Below are positions 11,536-22,731 of a stretch of 64,000 nucleotides of DNA, piece by piece. The translations under genes were made by a program, and so were the position numbers. The notes under the pieces were generated by a model. That model saw only the letters and a list, made by a program, of their open reading frames with translations. It was not told the origin of the DNA and did not search any database. This DNA is from Lyophyllum atratum (Eukaryota > Basidiomycota > Agaricomycetes > Agaricales > Lyophyllaceae), in assembly GCA_014905825.1 (NCBI GenBank), contig JACGCN010000005.1, forward strand, positions 1,054,001 to 1,118,000, written 5' to 3'. Each line of letters begins with the position of its first letter. Positions within the stretch are counted from its first letter, which is position 1.

Positions 11536-13866
11536 ATGTTCCATCCAACAGTAAGTTGACTGATCTATTCGTTGGCCGTGTCCTGATGCGCGGTTTTAGT
11601 TTGAAGGCGTCGACGATGGACCCATTGGAACCGATGTAAGGTTTCTGTCTTTGATGAAAAGCCACAGACTCACCCTCCGCTGTTCTAGTCCTATAAACGA
11701 GCTGTCTATCGCCCGGCTCCATCCAGGTTCGCCGTAGAAATATTACCGCCCACCAAAATAAGTGAGTGCCGTGGCTCGGGCATGCACAAAGTATCTGAAC
11801 CTAGATCCCAGGTGGCAGCTACAGCTATGGAATGCGAATTTGCCCCATCTCTCGCAGCGGGGATAGGTCTTCCACATCCTCGGGAAGCTCTCTCGCCGAG
11901 TATGATGTCTGGCGGAGGTGGGAAGATTGCTTATCATTCCAGGCATCGATCGAAGAGGAATATCGTCGCATGGCGCGCGCAAAGCGTATACGTCTACAGC
12001 GAGGCAAAGGGGTCAAACGCGACGGATTTTATAAACAGGACGCCGCCTCCTCCTGGGAATCACTTCCACCAGGCCCTGACCCCAATTCCGTTGGCCGTGA
12101 CATTCACGATTACATCCCCGTCCTCACCAAGAAGGGCACTGTCTTCCGCGCAAGTCAGGCTACCATCGACCAACGAGCTGCGGAACTAAAGGCCTTCGTC
12201 CAAGAACTTTGGAGGGAGGACGTGCCTGCGCTCATCGATGAACTCAGAAAAGATCACCTCGTTACTGACTTCTTCGGTTACTGGCGCCGCGACCACGAAC
12301 TTGCCGAAAAGGAACGGAAGCAGCGGGCGGGGAGCTCGAAGCCTCGATCGTCTATCACGAGCAGCATCTTCTCCACATACTTCTCCTCGTCCAACTCCAG
12401 CATCCAGGATCTTAGTAGCTATCCGCAATCGATCGCTACCTCACGGTCGGCTTCGACCTACCGCTCCCCGCGGCAAAGGAGTCCCGATTCGGAGGCACCT
12501 AGGAACCGAAAGGCAAGCACCAGTTCTAGTGACGGCTCCCCGTTACCCAGTGGTCGCAGGCGCGCCTATTCTACGGGGTCCTCAAACTTCTCCCCTTCCA
12601 CGCCTTCTGATAGCAGCCCGGGTAGCCCTGTCCAGGTTAATATTCCGGTACCTGCTGTCGCTGAAGACGTGCCGACGATTACCTTCGACCATAATCCTCA
12701 GTGGCACTCGAGTTATATTCACGAACGTTCTACATCCGCCCTTGCTATTCTTCCTGAAGGTCGTGAGGTGTGTCTCAAGACAGATACTCCGCTCAATCCA
12801 CCGCCTGTCACTGGCAGGCGACGGAAGAGCTCTGCTGGGGACACAAATACAGACCGACACGGCAGGATCTTCCTTTCCCCACCCCCGCCCCCTGATGTTC
12901 CTTCTCCGATTGAAGAAGGACTGTTGTCATTACGTGCGTCCTGAACATAATTTATATATTCAAATGCGCTAACTCTGCATGTAGCTGATCGCTCTATCCG
13001 CGAATCATGGCAAACGATTGACTCCGCCTCTGGTATTCTAGACGGCTTCGATTTGACGATGCCGGCCTCCCCCACTCCAACGGAAAACTTTTCTCATCGT
13101 GCATCAATGAGCAGTATCGCTACCTTCATGACGGATGTCTCGGCTGAGGGCGTTCTGCCGAGGATGGGAGATAGTCCCCCGCTTTCGCCTTCATCTAGGG
13201 GCCTTACCCCGAGGTCCCGAATCGTATCGGGACCTGTCTCTATTTCAGAATATGATAACGACTGGTCGGATCCTGAAGATGACATTCTTGACACATTTTT
13301 GGCCGGTAAGTCGCTCAGGTCCCAAACACTCAGAATCTATCACTGATAATCGGTTCATAGACTCATTCCCTCCGCCATGCTTCGATATTCCACACATCGA
13401 AATTCCTCGCGTTGTTACCACACTATCTGTTCCAGAAAGCTGCCCCACTACGCCCCTGCGTTCAACCTATCCAAGGGAGCAACAACCCACACATTCCTTC
13501 CAGCGTGTACCGTCACCCGCAAAATCCAACACATTCTCTGTCTCGACTATTTCTTCGATTTCCGACAAACTCGTCATCAAAGCGAAATACAACGATGCGC
13601 TTATTGTTCTTCGCGTTCCCAACGAGATCCCGTACAAGGATCTGCGCCAGCGTCTCTTCGACAAATTTGTTAGCCAGGAAGGCGTTCCCCTCTCCGACTC
13701 CTTCAAGGTCTCCTTCCTGCAGCCAATCGCAAAGCCCGTCGAGGAATCCTCGGATTCTGAAAATACTATCCTATATCCTGTAACGTCAGAAGCGGATTGG
13801 GAGAACGTCGCGGCATGCATCGAAGGATATAAACTTACACTCCACGTTTTCGACCACACTCCTTGA
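11536..13866 (+). CDS. PB1-domain protein with long disordered region
   Basis: Exons 11536-11550, 11600-11635, 11689-11761, 11812-12933, 12985-13305 and 13361-13866 give 690 aa. The N-terminal ~180 residues are ordered and charged (EEYRRMARAKRIRLQRGKG; IDQRAAELKAFVQELWREDV; TDFFGYWRRDHELA). A long Ser/Pro-rich disordered stretch follows, and the C-terminal ~100 residues form a PB1 domain: a lysine in KLVIKAKYND, then IPYKDLRQRLFDKF, then an acidic patch (ESSDSENTIL) and ITSEADW-like VTSEADWENVAA. PB1 domains mediate front-to-back pairing in scaffolds such as p62, Bem1 and Scd2, so a role as a signalling adaptor is likely but inferred. The first coding exons are only 15 and 36 nt; the start codon is the most plausible one in frame. 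Confidence 0.8.
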
Positions 13867-14082
13867 TCATTTCAATTCTTCGCACCTTGAACACTTCCAC
13901 AGTCCTTTCATTCGACCCATATCTTCACCTTCGACTGGAACTTCGGACACCATTTCACCATTGTGCATATACTCACCGCATTAGCATTTCTTTACAAACA
14001 TTAAAGTTCTTCGGCCATTACGAGTGCCTGAACAATACCCCATTATACAGTTCTTTTCTACACAATGAATAGAATGGTCCTG

Positions 14083-16113
14083 CTAAGCCCCGACTTCAGT
14101 CTGCGTCGGAACATGAGGAGCGTTAGCCGTGGGGGCCCCGGCGGGCAAAGGCGTTCGCGTCCAATCAGGAAGAATATTTCTAGCCGCCCGCTCCTCGAAA
14201 TCGGCAGAGATATCCATGCTTTGGTCTGGGTCGTGGTTAGTATTGGCTTCATCCCATTTCTCTCGCGCAACCTCAACTCCGCCGGTCTTCAGAGATCTGG
14301 GTGAAGGAAATCGTCAGGATGGGGCAATGAGCTCACAAGCGCCAATACTTACCCAGCTAGGGAGCCCCCTACCCACGACAAGGTCGCAGGGGAGAAGGCT
14401 GGTGCCTTCCCTGCGTTTGCGCTGGCTCGAGCTGACATCGGCGGGGGAGGAGCGGGATTGTTGAGGATCGCAAAATAAGGAAGAAGTGGTCGAAGAGATG
14501 AATATCGATCATACTGTGGTGGAAGAGGTCTATCAGGTCTCGTGGGTTGTCTGGACGAGGCGGTGGGCGGAGAAAGGGCGCGGATCAACTCTGCATGTAG
14601 GCGGGGAATGAACCCAGGTAGCATGGCGGTTCCGCCGCTCAGCAGGATGGAAGACGCAAGTGTTTTGCGAAGGTCGACAGGGACCTACGATGATATGTTG
14701 ATTGAATGTAATAAGACAATGGATGTGATTTACCTTCAGAAGTGAATCTAGGATCACCTCAGCTACACTGCTTTCGTCGACATCACCACCCTCAAACAGC
14801 ACCTCAGCTGCCCGCTCTCTGATCCAACCTGGTATAATCAAGGTGCCGCGACCAGTTCCTGATTGTTGCGACGGTGGGGGCATTACACGCATTTGGAGCT
14901 CAGTCGCGGTAGAATGTCTGGTATACATCGTCGCGAGGGCTTGCAAATGACTTTCTCCACGAGGTGCATCTGCAGGATGAACGCGAGGGTTCGATACCAC
15001 AGAGAATTCGGAGGACGATTCACGGTGGGAAGACATATTGCTATCGCGTTCGGTGTGCGAGTATTCGGATTCAGATTGAGTGGTATCGCTTGGAGGAACG
15101 TCGATTTCAGATCCGTCGTCTTCGCCTGGTATAGTTTCTCGGGCATCCACAGGCACTCCAAGAACATCGCCAACGAAACAACATCGTGTTTTGATCTCTT
15201 CAACAACAGAGTCTGGAAGGACGTCTTGCGGTACGCGAGTTGCCCGATTGGCAGCGGGTATGTTGACGGCAGCACTTAGAGATGTCGGAGGGGGGAGATA
15301 TGTACCGAAAAGAAGAAGTAAGGCACGTAGATGAGATGTTAGTCGTGCCCCTGCTAACGGAGTGGTCCGAAGATGAGGATATAACGGCCTTGCAGCAAAT
15401 ATCTATGCTGCATCAGCGGAGTATTAGTGAAAATAGTGAAATGCATACCGGCAATGCGACTGATTCCAAATGACCGCAGTCCAATACAAGCCCAGTTATT
15501 CGTCCAACAGCAAAAAGGGAGAGAAGGTGGCTTGGCGCGAACGAGACAGAAGGCACCTACATTTCATCTATGACTGAATTAAGGATATCGATGCAGCTGA
15601 CCACATACATGGTTTTCAAAGAGAATTCGCGCCATTATGTCTTTGATGTACAGTGGTAACAGAGGGTGTTCTACCAAGATGACTTTACGCGCTTTAGGGT
15701 CTGTCAGAAGTGAACTTCGCTACCTTTGAGCAGCTTTTAGTCGTTTAATAAAGCTTGACTCACTCGTGGAAGACTGATCGAAGACAAGTCTGCAGATTGA
15801 TCTCCAGCAACTTCTCTTCCTCTGCGCGCTCCGCTAAGTCGGTGGCTCTTCGAAGATTCCACAGGGATACTCCAGACTTTCCACCTGCTAGAAATACGTC
15901 ACGAGGACGGCCTTCACCACTAAAGCCAACCTTCCATATTCGAGAGCCAGGATCGATGATAACCCGGTCCTCAACGCCATAGAGTGAGTGCCTCCTTGTT
16001 GTCGCGTAGTGCGGTGACGCTTGAATAGTTTGCGAAGCTGCCACCCGACTTGTCGCTGGAGTCGTCGGAGTAAAGGAGGCCTTCCCCCGTGGCGTTGTTG
16101 GTGGACCAGACAT
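14083..16113 (-). CDS. Actin-related protein, Arp10-like
   Basis: Exons 16113-15764, 15714-15609, 15556-15449, 15402-14734, 14684-14353 and 14296-14083 give 592 aa. Actin-fold signatures are present: a phosphate-1-like strand (EDRVIIDPGSRIWKVGFSGE), a family stretch LTDPKARKVILVEHPLLPL, a phosphate-2-like GRITGLVLDCGHLESVALP, LPDSVVEEIKTRCCFVG, the C-terminal loop ASSILLSGGTAMLPGF, and LSWVGGSLAG. Arp10 (Arp11/ACTR10) sits at the pointed end of the dynactin filament and helps dynein-driven transport; the assignment to this subfamily is from sequence flavour and is less sure than actin-fold membership. Long Ser/Thr-rich inserts after CCFVG enlarge it beyond actin's 375 aa. The frame extends 5' to a GTG at 16152, but the first ATG is at 16113. 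Confidence 0.8.
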
Positions 16114-16443
16114 CGACAACGTCGACGTTTGAGTTGTCAACGCGTCTGGCACTGGCAGTAGTGGTGGCGGTGATCAGAGCAATATTGCAGTCACGTGTAA
16201 TGAATTCCTATCGACAAGTGGGCAACCTAAACGACGTAGAAACTCTCTTCCAAGATAGTTACAGCGTGGGGAATTCTGCAGTCTGGGAGGTTCACAGTAA
16301 AGGCGACATGTCGAAACCACTTGCCTCGAACAGAGGCAATCCCTGCTTACGCTGCGGCCGGCCAGATACATGTACAGTAAGCAATAGAGCTCATCTTTAT
16401 TCAGTCTGATGATACAGCGGTACAATACATCGTGCGCATGTCA
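16114..16443. other. Intergenic region between tandem minus-strand genes
   Basis: It carries the 3' flank of the solute carrier gene and the promoter of the Arp10-like gene. No further feature is visible. Confidence 0.5.
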
Positions 16444-17736
16444 TTAACGTGCGGTAACGCGCGCAGCCATTATCATGATACCAAGCGCCCAATGCTCAAA
16501 TTGTTCTTTGGACATGAACAACAGGGCTTGTGAAAGAACTGCTTTGGTGATTTGCGCTTGCATTCCCTGCATGTTCCCATGAATAATAATGATCTGTTAA
16601 CGACATGAAGTGCTGACCTGGTACCAGCCCACAAAGCCTTCCTTCTTCAATACGCGACCAAGTATTTGTATTGCGCCAACGTGTCGGGTATTTGCGTGGT
16701 GAGGGGTATGGGGCAGACTCTGTTGCCCATCCTCAGAATCCGCACTGCGAGCCTGGATTCTGACTTTTGCCATAATATATGGATATGTGACCTTGATAAT
16801 GATAGTTTGATTGGAAACGCGATATCATGGGAGGGCAAAACTCACGACGGTGGCAAGGGTTTTGCTAATGGCTCCGATAATAAATGATAGCAAGGGTGAT
16901 AATTTTGTGCCCGATGCTGCTTTTGCTTGCGCATGAAGAATCAAGCTTTTCACCCTCTCGAAAACGCCATACGTAATGGCAGGGTTAACAGTTAGGACCA
17001 GGCCTGGTTTGATACCTAACCAGAGTCCGGACACGCCTTCCTCTTCAATGATTTCGCGAGCAACCCCTAAGAATGAATCGTCATTTGACTGCCCAGAGTT
17101 ATCATTTGGTCGGCCAACTTGTTGCCTCGTGGCAATCACGGACACCGGGATTGTAAAGATCTGTGCAAGAGCACCGGCCAGAGCACCTATGAGAAGCTCC
17201 GCTACGGTGGAAAGTGGCGGTAATGTGGACCCTGCAGGCAGCTTTCGTGTCCGTCGACTAATGTAGGAGTTCCTAACAAAGGAGTAGAAGAAAAAGTATG
17301 CGTATTCTAGGTCCCAGAGGTAAGCACTATCGTTATAGGATAGAAAAAGGTGAACGCACGCATTGAAAAGGTGTTGAGCATTGTTGCACCAAACCCTCGA
17401 TAGAGTCCACGAAGGCCATCAGTTTTGTATATCCGGATTAAGACGGCCAGCATCGAGAGGTTATCTTTCCCTTTTCCCTTTCCATTGGACGGAAGGGCTT
17501 GAATCCGTGTTTTAGCGCTACGGTACAGTCAATCCATCAGAAGGAGAAACTGACAACTTCATAACATACACATCTAGAGGGTATACAACACTGCAAGGTG
17601 AGATGACATTAGTTGGACGAGGGCGAGAACCAAGCAATGTGGCTGCTCACGCTGTACTAAAGCAGCCTCCTAAAGCCCCAGCCAAGGCTGCTCCGAACGG
17701 CGTCAACTTCTGCACAGGTTTTGATTGGGCTGCCAT
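16444..17736 (-). CDS. Mitochondrial-carrier-family protein, peroxisomal PMP47/Ant1 type
   Basis: Exons 17736-17651, 17590-17570, 17517-17360, 17306-16846, 16791-16618 and 16566-16444 give 340 aa, the usual carrier size. Three carrier repeats are visible with degenerate PxD/ExxK/R signatures: VVYPLDVAKTRIQ, FTIPVSVIATRQQ and VTYPYIMAKVRIQ. The ending GMQAQITKAVLSQALLFMSK is typical of PMP47/Ant1, which exchanges ATP for AMP across the peroxisome membrane and so supports fatty-acid activation and beta-oxidation. The substrate is inferred from family membership. A Lys/Gly-rich loop (NGKGKGKGKD) follows the first helix pair. The protein starts MAAQSKPVQKLTPFGAALAG without a cleavable presequence, as expected for this group. 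Confidence 0.88.
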
Positions 17737-17998
17737 GTGCCGTCGTCAGATAGCAGTACGAGCGGAATGGAAGCAATAAATACAGAGGAATACTGTAGAG
17801 AACGGACCCGGCCACGGGCTCACCTGGGGCCGGAGCATACGACGTTCACCATGTGATTATCTGCAACGACATTGCCGTGGGCATCAAGCAAATACACACA
17901 ATGATGCAAGTCCGCTGTCCAAGATCAACTTAAGATCAACTTGAGTCTTGACCTCAAGGCCTCACGCGTCACGAGTCAGCAGGCTCCTCCGCGCTCAG

Positions 17999-19120
17999 AT
18001 GTCTTCAGGGAACGCGAACTTTCCTGAAAAATTGGATATTTCACCGTCCATCTATACCGAAGATAAGTGCAGAAGTTTTAAAAGCGACTCGGACTCGGAC
18101 GTTGTCTTCGGATATGTGGCTCAACGCGAGGCCATTGAGAAATATGGCATTGCTGGCAGAATCTGGTAAATCAACCTGCCCCGGGGTGCATAAATATCCC
18201 TGATCATAATCTTACAGGGAAGCAGCGTATACGCTCAGTATATATGCCAATCCACCATCCAGTATGCAGTTCGATCCGCCCTTTGCCGCCCCTTCATCAA
18301 GCTCTCCATTCGACTGTCCCTTTACCATCCTGGAGCTTGGTTCCGGAGCTGGGATGACCAGTTTTCGAATCGCAGAAACCCTATGTGGACAAGACCTTTT
18401 GATTGTTACTGATCTTCCAGAGGTATGATTAGCCAACTAATCGATCTCTGCAACTCACTGTCCAAGCCATTGTTGCAAGGTTTGCCCCTTGCTCGAAAAT
18501 AATCTCAAAGCATGCGCGTTATCGACGTTTCCTGATGGTCCTCTGGAGTCCTTGATATTCGTGAGACCACTCCCTTGGGGCGAAGAGTCTTATGGCGCAA
18601 ACATCGCATCAGAGCTTCTCACCCATTCAAGGACACTGACACACGTTATTTGCAGCGATCTCGTGAGTCTCCAGTGCCCTGTTTTATACTCCTCTATGTA
18701 AAATAGCAGGTGTATTTTCCAGAGCTTCTTGCTCCTCTGCTGCGCTCTCTGCTCCAGGTCACCTCCCCGCCTTTCTCTTCGATAAATGGTGGTGTCACGG
18801 TCGTGATATCGTATAAGCTTCGTAGCCTTTCTAAGGAGACACCATTTTGGTCCGCGTTCGGCTTATGGTTCTCTTTCGAACCCGTCCTCATTAAAGACGC
18901 TTCGTCTGGAGATGGCAGTTGGCAACGTTTCGGGACCTCATCCGAAGACACAATGTTTATTCTCATTGCGCATCGTCGAGGGGACTCATACACTTGGAAC
19001 ATACCCGCAGATGATGCAGACCTCCTCGCTGGGAGAGGTGCCCTGGGAAACGACTCAGCAAAGGCCGACGATACTTTCGAGACTTTGCTGTTCATGGCAA
19101 TGGATGATTCGGAAGCATAA
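17999..19120 (+). CDS. Family 16 (METTL21-like) lysine methyltransferase
   Basis: Exons 17999-18165, 18218-18422, 18480-18662 and 18710-19120 give 321 aa. The Rossmann methyltransferase core shows motif I as FTILELGSGAGMTSFRIAETL around residue 97, an acidic motif II (LLIVTDLPEV), and the family DxxY-type motif within VICSDLVYFPELL. Relatives (yeast EFMs, human METTL21 group) use S-adenosylmethionine to trimethylate lysines in elongation factors or chaperones in the cytosol; the exact target cannot be told here. It diverges from the peroxisomal carrier gene with 262 bp between start codons, and its stop codon lies only 42 bp from the stop of the convergent arrestin-like gene. Confidence 0.85.
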
Positions 19121-19162
19121 TATATCTTACGCATCAGAGAATTAGAAAGTGATGTTTATAAG

Positions 19163-20755
19163 TCAATGACCATGGTGCCAGAAACGCTGATTGCCGTTTT
19201 CCAGGAACCCCACTGTGTTGTTGTAATCTACCTGCTCTAGCCGCTTGTATCCAGGAGGTATGCTTGACCATGGTATAACTCCCGGTGTCTGTTGTGTCGC
19301 AACCGCTACTTCCTCTGACAGTAAGACCGTCCGACCGGAGCTACTGTGACTTTCGGATGCGCGAAATCCAACTGCTGCGAAGGGAAGAAGCTCCAGGTGA
19401 TACTGTTTAAGGATCAACGTTCGATATCCAATTACTATCTGAGGATAGCATTTCGGTGCTGAGAGCTTACTTTGACTGTGAACCGAGGAAAGGTGAAACT
19501 GGGCTTCAAACTAGTCGACACTTCGAGTTCTCCTTCTAACTCGCGTTTATGACCCTGTTGGTCCCCAGATGCCCAGAACATGGCCTGGCCCAAAGTAGAA
19601 AGAAACAAATTATTAGTTCTGCCTATGCTCGTATGCTCTGCCGCGTCAGAACCTATCCCGATGGATCTAACAAGATGCAGTCGAATGGCAGCGGGGCTAG
19701 ATAAGATGTCGAGCGCCTGTGTGTTCTCGCTGTATAATCTCAAGCGGAGCGACAGTGGCGACCCTGGTGCATAGCAAAGCTTCCCGTCACCACACCCAAG
19801 AATCAGGTGAGTTTTCGGTCAATAATAAAGTGCGTAATGGCGAACTGACTGGTGTGGCTATGGCTAGCTAACTCGGAGGTCAAGAGGTGCCAGAAGACGA
19901 AGCATCAAAAGAACATACTGTGCATTGCACCTCGACTTTCTGAACGTCAAAGAGCATGCCTTTAAGTGTGACTGGCGCAAGAACTTTCCATCCTTCGGGA
20001 TCCGCGTCTGGACCACGTATCGGTGATAGCTCAGTATACGCTAGTCGCCGAAATTCAGAAGGGAGGCCCGGCACTATCTCAGGAATATAGGCGAAGTTTG
20101 TGGACAGCCTGCCATAGAGTCAAATGGTGCATTGTCAGGCGTAGGCTGATCATGATGCGGTAACTTAGCATGCGTACGTCTGGTTCACCCTGAAGGCCCC
20201 GCGCTTGACGGTGACCACGAGTCGGTAATTGATATATGCAGGACTTGCTTTCTCAGTGAAATTGGGAGGGAGTCGATATGTTTTGCCTTCTTTTCCTTTT
20301 ACCACAGCCACTGTAACATCTTTGGGGAGCCTGAGCCTGAATGGCCAGGAATGACGACCATCCAGTTTCGCGACCGTCTTTGGAGGGGTCCACAAGGTCT
20401 CTTCGATTTCCAGAAACCTTATTTCTTCCTGCCCCACTGCTGTGGTACCCGCTTGAATCTTGTGTCGAAGAATCAATATTGACTCCCAAATTCCCTTACT
20501 ATGGAATAAATGAGTTCTCACCGCTATCGTTATGCCTTTTATCATCTCAGGCTTGTCCAGATCCAGTTCGACACGTCCAGATATCGATTCGCCTTCGCGA
20601 AACGCAGGCAGTGATGGCGGCTTGCTCCCGAGGCTCTCGACGGAGATTTTTATCCATGTACGCCCCTTGCTCTCCAACGAATACGAGTGCTGCGGCCTTG
20701 GGTCGGTGTAGCCTGGTGGACTGAGGTCAGAGAATTGCGGTGGGTTCTCAGTCAT
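19163..20755 (-). CDS. Arrestin-fold protein, tandem copy A
   Basis: Exons 20755-20522, 20458-20178, 20108-19919, 19779-19471 and 19402-19163 give 417 aa. The arrestin N-terminal sandwich is visible (TWIKISVESLGSKPPSLPAF, GESISGRVELDLDKPEMIKG, then the post-intron strand IQAGTTAVGQEE), followed by LPRDV-like LPKDVTVAVV, and an arrestin C-terminal part (DVQKVEVQCT, LCYAPGSPLSLRL, QALDILSSP). Fungal alpha-arrestins recruit Rsp5-type ubiquitin ligases to cargo; no PPxY motif is obvious, so adaptor function is uncertain. The start at 20770 would be TTG; ATG at 20755 was used. Intron 19918-19780 is long (139 nt) for this locus. It shares exon structure with the adjacent copy B. Confidence 0.82.
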
Positions 20756-21098
20756 CAGAGCGATAAGCAAACGACCTTCTGAGCCCCGCGTCCATGGAAG
20801 GAGGTGTTTAATCGCACGATGACCTACTCATGTGACATTCCAAAACTGTCATCTCGGCGTCTAGCTCAAGGACAGTGAACACGCGGGATATTGGTGTGTG
20901 AAAGCGGCTGCAGCGCTGACACCTGTAGCAGGGAATATGATTAGGTATATCTAAACGTAGTGGGGATGGGGACGATCGATACAATGGTATGCCGGGTCTC
21001 AATGATAGTGCTACAAAGATAGATGAATGTCAGTCATGATCTGGCATGATGACCAAAGCGATGGGACGGGGGTAGCAATGTAATGGACATAATCGTCG
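20756..21098. other. Spacer between tandem arrestin-like genes
   Basis: This 343-bp spacer must carry the end of copy B's transcript and the promoter of copy A. Short open frames on the minus strand have no motif. Confidence 0.5.
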
Positions 21099-22731
21099 TC
21101 AAAAAACAGCACCAGGCCCGCTGGAAGTGGGGAGAGCATAATAGTCGTGGGATTGTCTTGTCGAGGCGTATGCGGGAGGTGAATATACGTGTGGCCGTGG
21201 GCCCTTTGCATGCATAGTGGCAATTTCCACGGGTTCTGACAAGAGCGAGCGGTTGTCTGAGGTGCAGTGTGGGACGTTGAAAGGATGTAGAACGACATGG
21301 TACTGAGGTGGTTTCCGGTCACTGGAGGAAGACGACAACAATGAATGGTCCACTCACAGTGATGCTAAAGTGGCCGACGGCTGTTGTTGGTCGCAGGTCC
21401 TTAGCCAATTTTATCTCCCCTTCCATATGGCGGACACTGGAATGGCTTCGGACACCAGCCGAAGGCCACCACGACGCAGAGCCCACGTCTTCAACCGTTT
21501 CTTGCCAAGCATTGTCGGAGTGCGAGAGTGAATGTTTACTGAAGAACCTAACGCGCCTCTGGAGTTTGGCGACGATGGCAGAAGGGGTCGAAAAGAGGTT
21601 GAGAGTGTCTTCATCAGCGCCTCGTAAGGTCAGGAAGCATGGCAGAACAGTCCCGCGGGTGTAGCATGACTGTCACATATAGTAAATACGACTGCCGATA
21701 GTGTGCAATGGGCGAATACTCACGGGTTTGGCGAGTGAAAGCTGTTGGCGATGATTACCATTAAGTGAGATGCGTCCATAACATAATCCAAGAGACTCAC
21801 AAGACACTGGACTTCTACTTTGCGACTCCGAGGCATGGTTGCACGAGCGGTAACGGGTCTCATAGACTTCCAGCCATCCGGGTCGGCATGAGGACCAACA
21901 AGAAGGGTTCCCTGTTGGTAGGCCAGCTGCCGAAGCATGGATGGGGGCTCAGGCCGAGTACTCGGGACGTAACCAAAGGCGGTTTTGATTCTACGGTAAC
22001 GAAACACGCTAAGTTTCTGGTACGCCACGATGTGACGCCGTTACTCACTGGCTGTCCGCACGGAGCATCCCTCGCGATATGTGGATGGTAAAGTCATACT
22101 GGATGCTCGCGATTGTATGTCGCTCTAAAAAGGTCTCAGGCAGATTGCAAGTCTCCATGGATCCTGTACCGTCTGGGACAGTGACCGTCCGGGGTAAGGA
22201 TATGGACAGCGGCCATTCACACCGCCCAAGCAGCTTGCTTTTAGATGCACCCTCAGAAGGCGATGGGACCCTAGGAATATCTGTAACCTTAGACCATATC
22301 GGAAGGGACTGGTTGAGGAATGTGAAAGCATCGCTGGCGTTCGCTCCAGTGATAATACGACCAGTGACCTGTTGAATGAAACTGTGAGTTGGAAGTAGGG
22401 GGTCAGAGGAAGCGATCCGCACCGTCGCTGTGATAGATTGGATGGAGTCGCCCTTGTCAGCGTTGATTTCCAGAGTGCCGTTGATGTTTTCTTTCTCGAA
22501 GAAGGTTGGCAAGGACTTGGAGGACTTGGCGCTGCTGTATAATTTAAGAGTAACCCAGGGTCGATTCTTCTCAGCCAAGAGGTAGACATGTTCCGTGGGC
22601 TCGCGTCGAACGATAGGTTGGGCAAGAGTATTGCGCCGGGTATAGGGAGGGAGCTCGTCGACAGACTGTGGTACCAGACCAGGTCTGACAGAGGAGAATC
22701 TCCGATAGCGTGGTGGAGACGCGGCGTCCAT
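21099..22731 (-). CDS. Arrestin-fold protein, tandem copy B
   Basis: Exons 22731-22423, 22368-22049, 21990-21801, 21741-21724, 21669-21358 and 21302-21099 give 450 aa. It aligns along its length with copy A: RPWVTLKLYSSAKSSKSLPT, NGTLEINADKGDSIQSITAT, then VTGRIITGANASDAFTFLNQ, LPRTVTVPDG, VEVQC, SCYTRGTVLPCFLTLRGADE. Exon 3 is exactly 190 nt in both copies, and both start with the same phase. Copy B has one more intron, creating an 18-nt exon. Intron 22422-22369 is 54 nt with no stop codon, so retention would add 18 residues; alignment with copy A says it is removed. The C-terminal ~70 residues are diverged. Function is as for copy A: an arrestin scaffold, cargo unknown. Confidence 0.82.

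Noticed and set aside
16111..16152. GTG as start of the Arp10-like gene; likewise GTG 6630, TTG 20770 and TTG 41325 for other genes
   Set aside because: Non-ATG starts are unlikely in this setting, and a good ATG is available in each gene.
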